DNA of 64,000 bases from Haloarcula amylolytica JCM 13557 (GCF_000336615.1 NZ_AOLW01000024.1:214611-278610); one strand, 5' to 3'; positions 27,267 to 36,870 are shown, counted from the stretch's first letter. Translations and numbers: made by a program. The notes: a model not told the origin generated them from the letters alone.

Positions 27267-30200
27267 CTGAGGTCACCTCCTCGTCCTGCTCGCGGGTCGC
27301 ACTGCTCCCCGCTCGCTCGTCCGGAGAGCCTCGCTCCGGACCGCCCGTCGCTCGGCTCTCCAGGTCGCCATCCACCTCCAGATTCAGATCCCGCAGACGG
27401 TCGCGGGTCTCGTCGTCGGCGTCCCAGAGCCCGCGGTCGATGGCTTCCAGCAGCGTGTCGGTAATCGAGTCCAGCGCCCAGGGGTTCACGTCCCGGAGCC
27501 AGTCCTGGCGGTCCGCATCGAAGGCGTAGCGCTCGGCGACGTCCTCCCACAGCGTGTCGCTGACGACATCAGTCGTCGCGTCCCAGCCGAGAACCACATC
27601 GACCGTCGTCGAGAGGTCCCCGGCTCCTTTGTAGCCGTGTTCCTCCATGGAGTCGAGCCACGAGGGGTTGAGGACGCGGGCGCGCATCGCCTTCCGGACC
27701 TTCTCCTCGTTGGTGTAGACGTCGACGTTGTCCGGGTCCGAGGAATCGCCCACGTAGGAATTGGGCTCCTCGCCGGCGATTTCCGTGACTGCGGAGATGA
27801 AGCCGCCGTGGAAGGCGTACCAGTCTGAGGAGTCGAACTCGTCCTGCTCGGCGGTGTCCTCGATTTTGACCGTCGCGTCGACCGAGGACAGGCGGCGCTC
27901 GAAGGCGTCGTGGGCGTCACTGACCCGGCCCCGCGAGCCCATCGCGTAGCCGCCCCACTGGACGTACACGTCGGCGAGGTCCGAGCGGTCGTCCCAGTTG
28001 CCCTCGTCGACGGCCTTGTTCGTCCCGGCCCCGTAACCGCCCGGACGGGTCGTGAACACACGGTGTTTCGCCGCGCTCTCGGCGTCGCCCTCGTCCATGC
28101 CATCGGCGACGAGGTCGTCGGTCTCCTCCTCGACGTGTTTCTTCACGTAGTTCATCTCGTGGGGTTCGTCCAAGTCGACGACGGCGTCGACGGCGTCGTG
28201 GACGACCCCCGCGGCCGCCGGGAAGGCGTCCCGGAACAGGCCGGAGACCCGCGTCGTCACGTCGATGCGCGGACGGCCGAGTTCGTCCAGGGGAATCGGT
28301 TCCACGTCTTCCACGCGGCCGGCGTCGGACCAGACCGGTTCGACGCCCATCAGCGCGAGCACCTGCGCGATGGTCTCGCCGCGGGTTCGTACCGTCGGCG
28401 TGCCCCAGACGACGACACCGATTTCCTCGGGGTACTCGCCCTCGTCGGTTTCGTGGCGGTCCAGCACGCCGTCGGCGACCTCGCTGCCCACGTCCCAGGC
28501 CGTCTTGGCCGGGACTTTCCGCGGGTCCAGCGTGTAGAAGTTCCGGGCCGTCGGGAGCAGGTCGACACCGCCGCGGGTCGGCGCGCCGGAGCCGCCCGGT
28601 GGCACGTACTCGCCCGCCAGCGCGTCCGCAGTTCGCGGAATCTCGTCGGCCGCGCCGGCCACCCGCGGGGCCGCTTCCTCGCAGATGTAGGCCAGCGCCT
28701 CGCGGAGGTCCTCGTGTGCGCCAGACCGCACGCGGGCATCCCCGAGCGGTTCGATGTCGACCACGAGAAGGTTCATATTCACCTCCGAGGTGTTGTCTTC
28801 GAGTTCGCTCTCTGGCACGTCGAAGTCGTGCTCGGCCAGCGTCCGGACGAGGTCCTTGCTGGTCTCGTGGACGTGGTCAGCGGCCTCGGCGTAGGTCATC
28901 CCCAGCGCCTCGTCGTACTCTCCAGGGGCGTTCCGTAGTTTGTCGTAGTCGACGCCGAGCACGCCCGCGACGCTCTCTCGCAACGACGGCGCGCCGGGAT
29001 TTTCAAGCCGAGTCAGGGCGACTAGATAGTCGACGAGTCGGTCGTCCCCGGGCGGCTCACCCATCGTGTGCAGACCCTTCCGGATCTGGGTCGTCTTCAC
29101 GTCCGTGAGGTACTCGTGGACGCGCTCGACGAGGGCGTCAATATCTAACTCATCACCGTCCACATCACCTTCGGCCAGTGTCGACCCAGCTTCGCCCGGA
29201 CCGCGCACGTCGGCTTTCTCGTCGATTTCACCGGCAATCCCGAGTTCGACGGCGAGGTCGAGTTCGTCCACAGTCTGGCGGATCTGTTCTGCCAGGTGCT
29301 CGCCGTCGTCGGTCCGGGCGTCCTCCATGCCGGCCTCGCGGTAGCGGTCGGCCAGCTCCTCCAGGTCGGCCAGGTCGTCGTAGGTCCCGGCGTTGGCCAT
29401 TACCGGCGTCAGGTAGTCGACGATAGCGGCGTAGGACCGGCGCTTCGCCTGTGTTCCCTCGCCGGGGTTGTTGACGATGTAGGGGTAGACGTTCGGGATG
29501 TCGTCGATGAGCTGGTCCGGCGCGCTCTCGCCGTCCAGCCCGACCGTTTTGCCGGGGAGCCACTCCAGACTGCCGTGAGTACCGAGGTGGACGACGGCGT
29601 CCGTCTCGTAACTGTTGCGGAGCCAGCGGTAGAAGGCGACGTAGTCGTGGGGCGGCTGGAGGTCGGAGTCGTGATACACCTTCGAGGGGTCCATGCCGAA
29701 CCCGCGCGGGGGCTGGACCGTCACGAGCACGTTGCCGAACTCCACGCCGGGAATCGCGAACGGGCGCTCGGGCGGGTCGCCCCACTCCTCGATGACGTTC
29801 TCGCGGAAGTCTTCGTCGAGCGTCTCGAACCACTCGCCGTACTGGGTCGGCGAGACGGTGTCGACGCTCATCTCGCGCACGTCCTCGGGCGCGACCCAGC
29901 GGTCGTCGAGGGTAAGCTGTGCGGTGAGGCGTTCGACCAGCGACTGGCCGCTGTCGGGCATCGTATCCCCTAAATCGTACCCACGAGCGTCCAGTTCCTC
30001 CAAGAGATTCACCGTGCTCTCGGGCGAGTCCAGCCCGAACGCCGTCCCGATGCCGTCGTCGCTGGGCGGGTAGTTGTGCAGGACGACGGCGACCTGCTTC
30101 TCGTCGTTCGGGGTGTGGCGCAGTTCGGCCCAGTTGACGGCCAGCCGTGCGACGTGGTCGATACGGTCGTCGATTGGGAAGTGCTGTTTCGGCGCGCTCC

Positions 30201-31194
30201 CGATGCCAGCGTCGTCGTCGGTCCGCTCCTTGCCCGAGATAGGGTGGGTGATGACGTTGCCGTCGAACTCCGGTAGCGCCACGGAAAGGGCGAGTTCGAA
30301 GCCCATCACACCGGTGTCGCTACTGTCGTACCGGGACCGGGAGCGCATCGTCGTCACGGTCTGGATGACCGGGACGCCGAGTTTGTCGAGGAACACGTCC
30401 TCGGCGCTCTGGCCCTCATCGTCGGCGCTGCGGCCGCGTTCGTCCATCGACAGCGAGAACATGAACGACGAGCAGACGGCGTCCACGAGCGGGTTGCCGT
30501 CAGCATCGAGGAGCCACTCCTCGGTGACCTGCTCGGCGTTCCACTGGCGCTCGGCGTCGGTCGCCGGCTCGCAGAAGATGGGGAGCGCGTTCGCGCCCTG
30601 GGCCTCGATGGCCTGGACCTGCGCGTCGACGTAGCGCGTGTTCTCGTGGGTCCAGTGGGACTCGTAGAACCACACGGCGACGGTCGGTTTCGCCGGGTCG
30701 AACGTCGCCCGCAGGTCGTCGATGCTCGCGCCCGGGTGGTCGGGGTGGTAGACACCCTCCGTGGGCAGGGTCACCGGATCGTCGTACGAGGGGTCGGCGT
30801 CGCCGAACTGCGCCACGAGGTAGCGCAGGCAGTTGGCGACGTTGCTCGCCCCGCCCTTCTCAAGGTAGTCGTAGACGGTGTCGCGGTGCTCGTCGGGAAC
30901 CGACGTGTCCTCGAAGGCGAAGGCGTCGCCCGTCGCTTTCACCACGAGCGGGATGCCGGCCTCGCGCAGGCGCTCGACGGCGAGGTCGTAGCCGGGCATA
31001 CTGTCCTCGGCTCCGTGGAGCCACAGGATTACGGCGTCGGCGTCTGTCAGTTCGTCGACGAACGCCTCGACCGCTGGCTCGTCGTCGAGGTCGCTCTCCG
31101 AGCGGACGACGAGGTCGGCGTCCACCTCGCCCGCGGCCCGCTGGACGGCCCCGAGTTCGTTCTCTGTCGCGGTGTAGAGTCCTAGCTGTGGCAT
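27256..31194 (-). CDS. cobN: Cobaltochelatase large subunit CobN
   Basis: This 1,312-residue protein is the porphyrin-binding subunit of an ATP-dependent chelatase (BchH/CobN family) that inserts cobalt together with the ChlID protein encoded divergently at 31230. Family landmarks include PTVAVWFYESHWTHENTRYVD region near 170, AVVLHNYPPSDDGIGTAFGLD near 370, VHLGTHGSLEWLPGKTVGL near 550, YPYIVNNPGEGTQAKRR, and KVPAKTAWDVGSEVADG and YGAGTNKAVDEGNWDDRSDLAD further on. It is the first gene of a cobN-cbiC-cbiE operon. A palindromic operator sits 23-50 bases before its start, over the expected TATA position. Confidence 0.96.
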   Translation of the reverse strand: MPQLGLYTATENELGAVQRAAGEVDADLVVRSESDLDDEPAVEAFVDELTDADAVILWLHGAEDSMPGYDLAVERLREAGIPLVVKATGDAFAFEDTSVPDEHRDTVYDYLEKGGASNVANCLRYLVAQFGDADPSYDDPVTLPTEGVYHPDHPGASIDDLRATFDPAKPTVAVWFYESHWTHENTRYVDAQVQAIEAQGANALPIFCEPATDAERQWNAEQVTEEWLLDADGNPLVDAVCSSFMFSLSMDERGRSADDEGQSAEDVFLDKLGVPVIQTVTTMRSRSRYDSSDTGVMGFELALSVALPEFDGNVITHPISGKERTDDDAGIGSAPKQHFPIDDRIDHVARLAVNWAELRHTPNDEKQVAVVLHNYPPSDDGIGTAFGLDSPESTVNLLEELDARGYDLGDTMPDSGQSLVERLTAQLTLDDRWVAPEDVREMSVDTVSPTQYGEWFETLDEDFRENVIEEWGDPPERPFAIPGVEFGNVLVTVQPPRGFGMDPSKVYHDSDLQPPHDYVAFYRWLRNSYETDAVVHLGTHGSLEWLPGKTVGLDGESAPDQLIDDIPNVYPYIVNNPGEGTQAKRRSYAAIVDYLTPVMANAGTYDDLADLEELADRYREAGMEDARTDDGEHLAEQIRQTVDELDLAVELGIAGEIDEKADVRGPGEAGSTLAEGDVDGDELDIDALVERVHEYLTDVKTTQIRKGLHTMGEPPGDDRLVDYLVALTRLENPGAPSLRESVAGVLGVDYDKLRNAPGEYDEALGMTYAEAADHVHETSKDLVRTLAEHDFDVPESELEDNTSEVNMNLLVVDIEPLGDARVRSGAHEDLREALAYICEEAAPRVAGAADEIPRTADALAGEYVPPGGSGAPTRGGVDLLPTARNFYTLDPRKVPAKTAWDVGSEVADGVLDRHETDEGEYPEEIGVVVWGTPTVRTRGETIAQVLALMGVEPVWSDAGRVEDVEPIPLDELGRPRIDVTTRVSGLFRDAFPAAAGVVHDAVDAVVDLDEPHEMNYVKKHVEEETDDLVADGMDEGDAESAAKHRVFTTRPGGYGAGTNKAVDEGNWDDRSDLADVYVQWGGYAMGSRGRVSDAHDAFERRLSSVDATVKIEDTAEQDEFDSSDWYAFHGGFISAVTEIAGEEPNSYVGDSSDPDNVDVYTNEEKVRKAMRARVLNPSWLDSMEEHGYKGAGDLSTTVDVVLGWDATTDVVSDTLWEDVAERYAFDADRQDWLRDVNPWALDSITDTLLEAIDRGLWDADDETRDRLRDLNLEVDGDLESRATGGPERGSPDERAGSSATREQDEEVTSDDD

Positions 31195-31216
31195 AACGTT
31201 ATTAAATCTCCGTTTG

Positions 31217-31244
31217 CACTAATACAAGTATGGTTGTATTCGGC
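31217..31244. promoter_or_regulatory. B12-cluster operator copy B, shared by cobN and chlID
   Basis: CACTAATACAA (31217-31227) and TTGTATTCGGC (31234-31244) flank the spacer GTATGG. The site covers the TATA position of cobN and, on the other side, the start codon of chlID (31230). TTATTAAAT at 31199-31207 is 27 bases before that codon, so chlID is probably leaderless and its transcription start lies inside the operator. Confidence 0.75.
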
Positions 31245-33398
31245 GACGGCAAAAAAGCTTCGCAGGGGGCCTCGTTCGCGGCCGTGGTGGGCCAGCGAGA
31301 CCTCAAGGACGGACTGCTTGCCGTCGCGGCGGACGACGACCTGGACGGCCTCCTTGTTCGTGGTGAGAAGGGCACGGCGAAGTCGACGGCGGTGCGCGCG
31401 CTCGCCGACCTGCTGCCCGAGCAGCGCGCGGTCGCTGACTGCCCCTACGGCTGTCCGCCAGACAGACCGGAGGCTCAGTGTGAGGACTGCCGGACGCGCT
31501 CGGACCCACCGGTCGAAACCCGGTCGGTACCGCTCGTCACGCTCCCCCTCGGAGCCACGCGGGACCGCGTCGTCGGGACGCTGTCGGTAGCCGACGCGCT
31601 CGACGGCGACCACGAGTTCGACCCCGGCCTGCTCGCCCGCGCGAACCGCGGCATCCTCTACGTCGACGAGGTGAACCTGCTGGACGACCATCTCGTCGAC
31701 GTGCTGCTCGACGCCGCCGCGAGCGGTCAGAACCGGGTCGAGCGCGACGGCGTGACGGTCACCCATCCCGCCGAGTTCACGCTCGTCGGAACGATGAATC
31801 CCGAGGAGGGCGATCTGCGTCCTCAACTACGGGACCGATTCGCCCTCCAGACCGAGGTGTCGGCCTGCGAGGACCTTGACGACCGCGTCGCTATCATCGA
31901 TCAGGCGCTCGGGGATGGGGACGGAGAGACACGGACCGACCCCGAGTCCGACGAGCGCGACCCGGGCGAGCGCCTCCGAACGGCCCGCGAACTGCTTCCA
32001 GAGGTCGACCTCGCCCGCGAATTCCGCGAGCAGATCGCCGAGCTCTGTCGGGACGCCGGCCTCGACGGCCACCGAGGGGACATCGCCACGGCGCGGACGG
32101 CCCGGACCTTCGCCGCGCTCGACGGGCGGACGACAGTCCTCGAATCGGACATCGAGCGCGCCGCCGAGTTCGCGCTACCCCACCGGCTCACCTCCCGGCC
32201 CTTCGAGGACGCGCCGGACGTGGACGACGTGCTCGACGACCACTTCGAGGACGAAGACGGCGAGTCTGAGGAGGAGTCCGCCGAAGATGGTGAGAGCGGT
32301 AGTGAGAAAAGCGGCGCAGACGGCGACGACGGGGACGAGGCAGGTGGCGAGTCGGCGGACGACGGAGCCGATTCTGACGGCGGTGAGGACGGCGAAAGAG
32401 AACAGCAGGAGCAGCGCCCAGACGACAGCGGAGAATCCGGCGAGGACGGCGACGACGAGTCGGGTGAGCACGGCGAGCAGCCGACGCCTGCCTCCGCCGA
32501 CAGCGACGGCGAACGGCAGGAGACAGAGGCCGACGACGGCGGAGGAGCGACTGAAGACGATGGCGACGAGGGTGAACCCAGGCAGTCCGACGACCCCGAA
32601 AGTGCTACCCCGCTGCTGCCGGGCCAGTCCCGCGCGGAAGTCGGTGACAGCGGCGCGCCCGACGTGGACGCCCCGACGGTCGACACGGACGGCGGGAGCA
32701 CAAGCGGGCGGGCGAGTGCCACAGACACCAGGCGCGGTGCGACGGTCCGCACCGAGCGCGCCGGCCGCGACGACGAGGTCGACGCCGCGGCCTCGGTCCG
32801 GGCGGCGGCCAGCCGCGGGAGCGGCCGCGTCGAATCGCGGGACCTCCGCAAGTCCGTTCGCGCAGGCGACGCGGAAACGCTGGTCGTGTTCGCCGTCGAC
32901 GCGAGCGCGTCGATGCGTCCGGCGATGAAAGCCGCGAAAGGTACCGTGCTGGAGCTCCTGAAGGACGCCTACCAGGCCCGCGACCAGGTCGCGTTCGTCA
33001 CCTTCGCCGGCGAGGGCGCGGACGTGGTGCTCCCGCCGACCGACAGTGTTTCGCTGGCCGCCCGGCACCTGAAGGACCTCCCGACCGGCGACCGGACGCC
33101 GCTACCGGACGGGCTGACGGCCGCTCGGGAAGTGCTCGACCGGGCGGACCCGGACGCCGGCGTCGTCGTCGTCGTGACCGACGGCCGCGCGAACGCCGCC
33201 GACGGGAGCCCGGTCGCGGCGACCAGAAGCGCGGCGCGGACGCTCGGCGAAGCGGCTGACCGGACCGTCGTCGTGGATGCGGGCGAGGGGAGTCGCGCCG
33301 GTCTGCTCGACCTCGTTGCAGACGAAACAGACGCAGCAGTCGTCCCGCTGGACGCGCTGACCGCCGAGCGCGTCGACGCCGTCGCCAGCGAACGATAA
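31230..33398 (+). CDS. chlID: Fused ChlI-ChlD-type cobaltochelatase ATPase subunit
   Basis: One 722-residue protein combines the AAA+ ATPase subunit (residues 10-320) with the von Willebrand A subunit (about 545-722) of Mg/Co chelatases. Walker A is VRGEKGTAKSTAVRAL, Walker B is ILYVDEVNLLDD, and the sensor is VGTMNPEEGDLRPQLRDRF. The VWA MIDAS site is AVDASASM with VVVVTDGRANA. Between them lies an extremely acidic Asp/Glu/Gly/Ser linker of about 200 residues. It is divergent from cobN, its partner. The alternative magnesium chelatase role is unlikely, since no (bacterio)chlorophyll genes are present. Confidence 0.94.
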   Translation: MVVFGDGKKASQGASFAAVVGQRDLKDGLLAVAADDDLDGLLVRGEKGTAKSTAVRALADLLPEQRAVADCPYGCPPDRPEAQCEDCRTRSDPPVETRSVPLVTLPLGATRDRVVGTLSVADALDGDHEFDPGLLARANRGILYVDEVNLLDDHLVDVLLDAAASGQNRVERDGVTVTHPAEFTLVGTMNPEEGDLRPQLRDRFALQTEVSACEDLDDRVAIIDQALGDGDGETRTDPESDERDPGERLRTARELLPEVDLAREFREQIAELCRDAGLDGHRGDIATARTARTFAALDGRTTVLESDIERAAEFALPHRLTSRPFEDAPDVDDVLDDHFEDEDGESEEESAEDGESGSEKSGADGDDGDEAGGESADDGADSDGGEDGEREQQEQRPDDSGESGEDGDDESGEHGEQPTPASADSDGERQETEADDGGGATEDDGDEGEPRQSDDPESATPLLPGQSRAEVGDSGAPDVDAPTVDTDGGSTSGRASATDTRRGATVRTERAGRDDEVDAAASVRAAASRGSGRVESRDLRKSVRAGDAETLVVFAVDASASMRPAMKAAKGTVLELLKDAYQARDQVAFVTFAGEGADVVLPPTDSVSLAARHLKDLPTGDRTPLPDGLTAAREVLDRADPDAGVVVVVTDGRANAADGSPVAATRSAARTLGEAADRTVVVDAGEGSRAGLLDLVADETDAAVVPLDALTAERVDAVASER

Positions 33399-33423
33399 CC
33401 CCCGTCGGAGCTGTCTCAGGCGG

Positions 33424-33451
33424 AAGTTTTACAATCTTACTTGTTCTTAAG
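33424..33451 (+). promoter_or_regulatory. B12-cluster operator copy E (cbtBA)
   Basis: AAGTTTTACAA and TTGTTCTTAAG surround the spacer TCTTAC in the 68-bp gap between chlID and cbtB. It ends 15 bases before the cbtB ATG and gives the transporter genes their own B12-type control. Confidence 0.7.
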
Positions 33452-33466
33452 ACAAATGAGATTTCA

Positions 33467-33673
33467 ATGCAGGACGACACTGACACCACACGCGCTACGG
33501 ACAGCGTGTACGACCGTATCGAACGCGCCAGAGCGTCGCTGACCGGCCCGCAGATAGCCATCGCCGTCGCGCTGGTGGCGGCGCTCGGCTTCACGCTGCT
33601 GTTCGTGCAGGACCCGATGCTGCACGACTCGCTGCACAACTTCCGACACAGCGCCGGGATCACCTGCCACTGA
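33467..33673 (+). CDS. cbtB: Cobalt transporter subunit CbtB
   Basis: CbtB is a 60-70 residue single-span protein; this one has 68 residues, an acidic N-terminus, one helix (GPQIAIAVALVAALGFTLLFV) and the conserved C-terminal metal tail with His and Cys residues (MLHDSLHNFRHSAGITCH). CbtAB is a predicted cobalt importer usually under B12 control. Its stop codon and the cbtA ATG share one base (ATG at 33673), so both are translated together. Confidence 0.9.
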   Translation: MQDDTDTTRATDSVYDRIERARASLTGPQIAIAVALVAALGFTLLFVQDPMLHDSLHNFRHSAGITCH

Positions 33674-34386
33674 TGGCGACTGACTACCTCGAACGCGGCG
33701 CAGTGGCCGGCGTGGCAGGCGGGCTGGTCTACGGCCTGTTCGTCGCGACTGTCGGCAACGCGTTCACCGCCGGTCTGGAGACGTTCGAACACGGGCACGG
33801 CCACGGCGGCGGCCCCGTCGTCTCCGGACTCACGACGGCCGTCGCGAGCATCGGCGGCGGCGTCCTCTGGGGTATCCTCTTCGGCGTCGCAGTGTTCGGG
33901 ATGGCGTATTTCTTCCTCGAACCCGCGATTCCCGGCTCGGGCGCGACGAAGCGACTGGCGCTCGCCGGAGCCGGCTTCCTCACCGTCTCCGGCGCGCCGT
34001 GGCTCGTCCTGCCGCCGCAGCCGCCGGGCGTCGAGCAGGCGCTCGGAACGGAGACGCGCCTCGCCTGGTACGCCGGCCTGATGACGCTTGGCGCGCTGGT
34101 CGCGGTGCTCGCCGGACTCACGTATCGACGGGCCGAGGGACGCCACGCGGCAGTTCGACTCGGGGCGACGGCGCTGCCGCTCGCGCTGCTCGCGGTTCCA
34201 GTCGCGCTCGCACCCGCGAACCCGGTCCACGGCGACGTGCCCGCCGCGCTCGTCGCGGCCTACCGCTGGACGGTCGTGTTCGGCCAGTTGCTGCTGTGGG
34301 CCACAATCGCAGGGGTTCACGCCTGGCTCGGGGACAGTGATACCCCAGTCGCGGACGACCTGGACTATCCCGCGACCGCGGACTAA
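33673..34386 (+). CDS. cbtA: Cobalt transporter subunit CbtA
   Basis: The 237-residue protein has six or so hydrophobic helices. Typical CbtA features are the N-terminal YLERGAVAGVAGGLVYGLF, the His-rich loop ETFEHGHGHGGGPVV, the second helix block with FEPAIPGSGATKRLALAG region and PWLVLPPQPPG. The His loop probably hands over cobalt. It is the partner of CbtB and ends the plus-strand unit chlID-cbtB-cbtA. Confidence 0.9.
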   Translation: MATDYLERGAVAGVAGGLVYGLFVATVGNAFTAGLETFEHGHGHGGGPVVSGLTTAVASIGGGVLWGILFGVAVFGMAYFFLEPAIPGSGATKRLALAGAGFLTVSGAPWLVLPPQPPGVEQALGTETRLAWYAGLMTLGALVAVLAGLTYRRAEGRHAAVRLGATALPLALLAVPVALAPANPVHGDVPAALVAAYRWTVVFGQLLLWATIAGVHAWLGDSDTPVADDLDYPATAD

Positions 34387-34398
34387 CGACGACGCGGC

Positions 34399-35085
34399 TC
34401 AGATTTTTCCGGCAACCGTTCCGAGATTCAGCGCCAGGCCGACGATAGCGACGACGGCGGCGATAGCGAGGTTCGTCGTCGTCCCGCCGACGCCGAACGA
34501 CGCCGTACCGGCCGAGACCAGCGCGCCGAACCCGATCCCGGCAACGACGAGCGCGACACCGGTCAGCCCGACGAGCATCGTGCCGGTCGGGCCGAACCGA
34601 CCGCCCGACCGGTCCGCCTCGTACTGGTCTAGGGCGTCGTACATGGTCTCCCCGACGGCCTCCTTGACTTCCGCCATCTGCCCCGAGAGGTAGGTGTTCA
34701 GTGTCTCCTCGTGCTCGTCGAGTTCCGCGGCGCGCTCGGATAACTGCGCGTTGTACTCGGTCAGTTCGGCCTCGCGCTCGTCGAGCGCAGTCTCCCGGTC
34801 GTCGAGAGCAGCCTCGCGTTCGTCGAGCCGATACTCCCGCTCGTCCAGTTCCGTCGCTCGCTGGTCGAGTTCCTCCTCGCGGGCGTCGACTTTCTCCTCG
34901 CGCCGGTCGAGTTCCGCGCTCCGCTGGTCGAGGCCCATCTCCCGCTCGTTGAGCCGGCGCTGCATCTGCGCGAACTCCCGCTCGCGCTCGGTTGGGCGGT
35001 CATCGACAGCAGTGCTGTCGTCGTCGGCCTCGGAGTCCGCGTCCGACGGTCCCTCCTCGTGATCCGCGTCTGTGTCATTGGCCAT
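34399..35085 (-). CDS. Coiled-coil membrane protein with heptad-length repeats
   Basis: This 228-residue protein has an acidic N-terminal tail, a long coiled coil at about 35-135 made of a near-perfect 7-residue repeat of the type LDEREAA (ELDRREEKVDAREEELDQRA..), then two hydrophobic helices (about 165-190 and 200-225). It could be a membrane-tethered stalk or scaffold. No family name comes to mind. It ends 12 bases from the end of cbtA on the other strand and is separated from the cobalamin operon by 150 bases, so a B12 role is not shown. Confidence 0.75.
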   Translation of the reverse strand: MANDTDADHEEGPSDADSEADDDSTAVDDRPTEREREFAQMQRRLNEREMGLDQRSAELDRREEKVDAREEELDQRATELDEREYRLDEREAALDDRETALDEREAELTEYNAQLSERAAELDEHEETLNTYLSGQMAEVKEAVGETMYDALDQYEADRSGGRFGPTGTMLVGLTGVALVVAGIGFGALVSAGTASFGVGGTTTNLAIAAVVAIVGLALNLGTVAGKI

Positions 35086-35234
35086 ACTCGGCTCCCATAC
35101 CGAGGCGCTACGACTAGCGAACGGTTAGTTTGACACCCCATAACACAGTAACCGGAGCCAAACCGGGAACAGGACATCTGAATCAGAAATCGTTCGCCCG
35201 GACCGTTACCGGCCCAAATCGCTACCTCGGCGCG

Positions 35235-36506
35235 TCAACGACGCGGTCGGCCGGTGTCGGTTCCCATCTCGACTCGGTGCAACCGGTACGCCCCGCGCTC
35301 GCGGCCCTCGTCGTGGTAGACGACCGGCTCCTCGACGGCGACAGCGGTCCCATCGGAGACTGCGGCCGCCGTCACGACGCCGTCGGTGTCCAATATGTCG
35401 ATGGGGCCGTCTGCGACATCGAACAGCCGCAGTGCGTGGTCGTCGGCGTCGCGGTCCCGGAAGTTCTGCGCGCCGGGGACCGCGAGTAACGAACCGTCGG
35501 TGCCGAGCCCGCTAGCGAAGCCGCCGACGGGCGCGTCCCAGCGACGGTCGCCATCGGGCGAGACGCCAACGACAGTGTGCTCGGTCGGATGCCGTGCCTC
35601 TGTCTCGCGGCCCTCCTCGGGGTAGGTGTTGCCGGTCACAAACACCGCGCCCACCTCTGTCGCGTGAACGTGGTTCGGGTACGCGTAGACGATGTCGCCG
35701 TCCACGTCGGTCGGCGTCGCCAGCGGGACACGCCAGCGCTCCCGGCCGCCGCTGTCGAGCCGGTAGCCACAGTAGTCGCCGTGGCTGGAGACGACAGCGC
35801 CGTCGTCCAGCAGGGCAACGTCACCGACACGCCGCTGGCCGTCGGTGCCGGGGTCCCACATCCAGCGCGGGTCACCGTCGGCGGCATCGAGGACGACGAG
35901 GCCGTGCTGGTGGTCGCCGGGACAGCGGTTGTACGCGACTGCGACGCGGCCATCGTCGGCGTCGAGGGATATCGGCGAACCGTCGGTCCGGTACGTCCAG
36001 TCGACGGTGCCGTCGGGCGAAAAGGCGTGGACGACGCTCTCGAAGTGGCGGAGGTCGTTCCCGTCATCGTCAGTCCGTCGCTCGTACCGTCTTGCGGCGG
36101 CGTACAGCCGGTCACCGTCAGTGGCGAGGGACGCGACAAAGGGGAGCAGGAAGCGCGTCTCCTGCTGAGCCGCGCCGAGGTCCGTCCTGGTTTCGTACCG
36201 CCAGCGCAGCGTCCCGTCGGTGTCATGACACCGAATTTCGCCACGGGCGCTGCGTTCACCGACGACGACACCGCCGTCGAACGGTACCGCCGCGACGACG
36301 CTGGGCTCCCCGTCTGTTTCGTACTGCCAGCGCCGACGTGGAGGGCCGGAACCTGTCGACACGTCGAACGCCTGCAGGTCCCCGTCGGCGGTCCCGACGA
36401 CCGCGAGCCCGTCGGTCAGCGTGACCGCCGAACGGCGGCCCTGATGGCGCGAGCGGGCCGGTGCTACGTCTCCGAGGTCGGCGGTCGGAGTGCCCTGGCT
36501 ACTCAT
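35235..36506 (-). CDS. PQQ/WD-type beta-propeller protein in the cobalamin operon
   Basis: The 423-residue protein is a series of beta-blade repeats of the PQQ-like (BamB) type, e.g. GLAVVGTADGDLQAFDVS, RWQYETDGEPSVVAAVPF, LRWRYETRTDLG, VDWTYRTDGSPISLDADDGRV, LVVLDAADGDPRWMWD. No signal peptide is visible, so it is likely cytoplasmic. It is the last gene of the cbiH operon and overlaps the DUF3209 gene by 8 bases at ATG 36506. Its role in cobalamin synthesis is unknown; a scaffold or sensor are possibilities. The frame is open to 36701, but those residues are basic and lie within the upstream gene. Confidence 0.78.
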   Translation of the reverse strand: MSSQGTPTADLGDVAPARSRHQGRRSAVTLTDGLAVVGTADGDLQAFDVSTGSGPPRRRWQYETDGEPSVVAAVPFDGGVVVGERSARGEIRCHDTDGTLRWRYETRTDLGAAQQETRFLLPFVASLATDGDRLYAAARRYERRTDDDGNDLRHFESVVHAFSPDGTVDWTYRTDGSPISLDADDGRVAVAYNRCPGDHQHGLVVLDAADGDPRWMWDPGTDGQRRVGDVALLDDGAVVSSHGDYCGYRLDSGGRERWRVPLATPTDVDGDIVYAYPNHVHATEVGAVFVTGNTYPEEGRETEARHPTEHTVVGVSPDGDRRWDAPVGGFASGLGTDGSLLAVPGAQNFRDRDADDHALRLFDVADGPIDILDTDGVVTAAAVSDGTAVAVEEPVVYHDEGRERGAYRLHRVEMGTDTGRPRR

Positions 36507-36870
36507 CGACCGGGAACGCCTCGTGGAGGACGTCGTGGGCCTCACCCAGCCCGTCGAGGACGTCCTCGCCCTGCATGGTGATGCGCGACACCGCCCGCTC
36601 GGCGTCGCGGACCGCCACGAGTCGGCCCCGGAGGTAGTCGTACTCGGGGTCGTCTTCGGGGGTCGCGGCGATGTCTTCTTCGAGGTCCACAAGCGCGGCA
36701 TCGAGATGCCGCTCTATCGCGGCCAGCGTCTCCGCGCCAGCGAGGGCCTCGATGGGGCCGGTCATGTGGCCCTCCAGCTCCTGTTCGGCGTGCTGGCGGG
36801 CGTGGTCGTCTTCGGTACCGAGAACGTTCATGAGGCCCAGTCGGAGGGCCTCGATTTCGTAGCAGCTCAT
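36499..36870 (-). CDS. DUF3209 family protein
   Basis: This 123-residue, helical, acidic protein (MSCYEIEALRLGLMNVLGTED.. ending DGLGEAHDVLHEAF) belongs to a family I recall as DUF3209, found in haloarchaeal cobalamin clusters. No catalytic motif can be seen; three Met and one Cys near the N-terminus are the only possible metal ligands. It lies 29 bases after the CbiX-ferredoxin gene and overlaps the propeller gene, so its product is made along with the early pathway enzymes. Confidence 0.8.
   Translation of the reverse strand: MSCYEIEALRLGLMNVLGTEDDHARQHAEQELEGHMTGPIEALAGAETLAAIERHLDAALVDLEEDIAATPEDDPEYDYLRGRLVAVRDAERAVSRITMQGEDVLDGLGEAHDVLHEAFPVDE

Noticed and set aside
31217..31244. B12 riboswitch in front of cobN
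   Set aside because: The cobN and chlID starts are only 35 bases apart, so there is no room for the roughly 200-nt riboswitch; a protein operator fits better.
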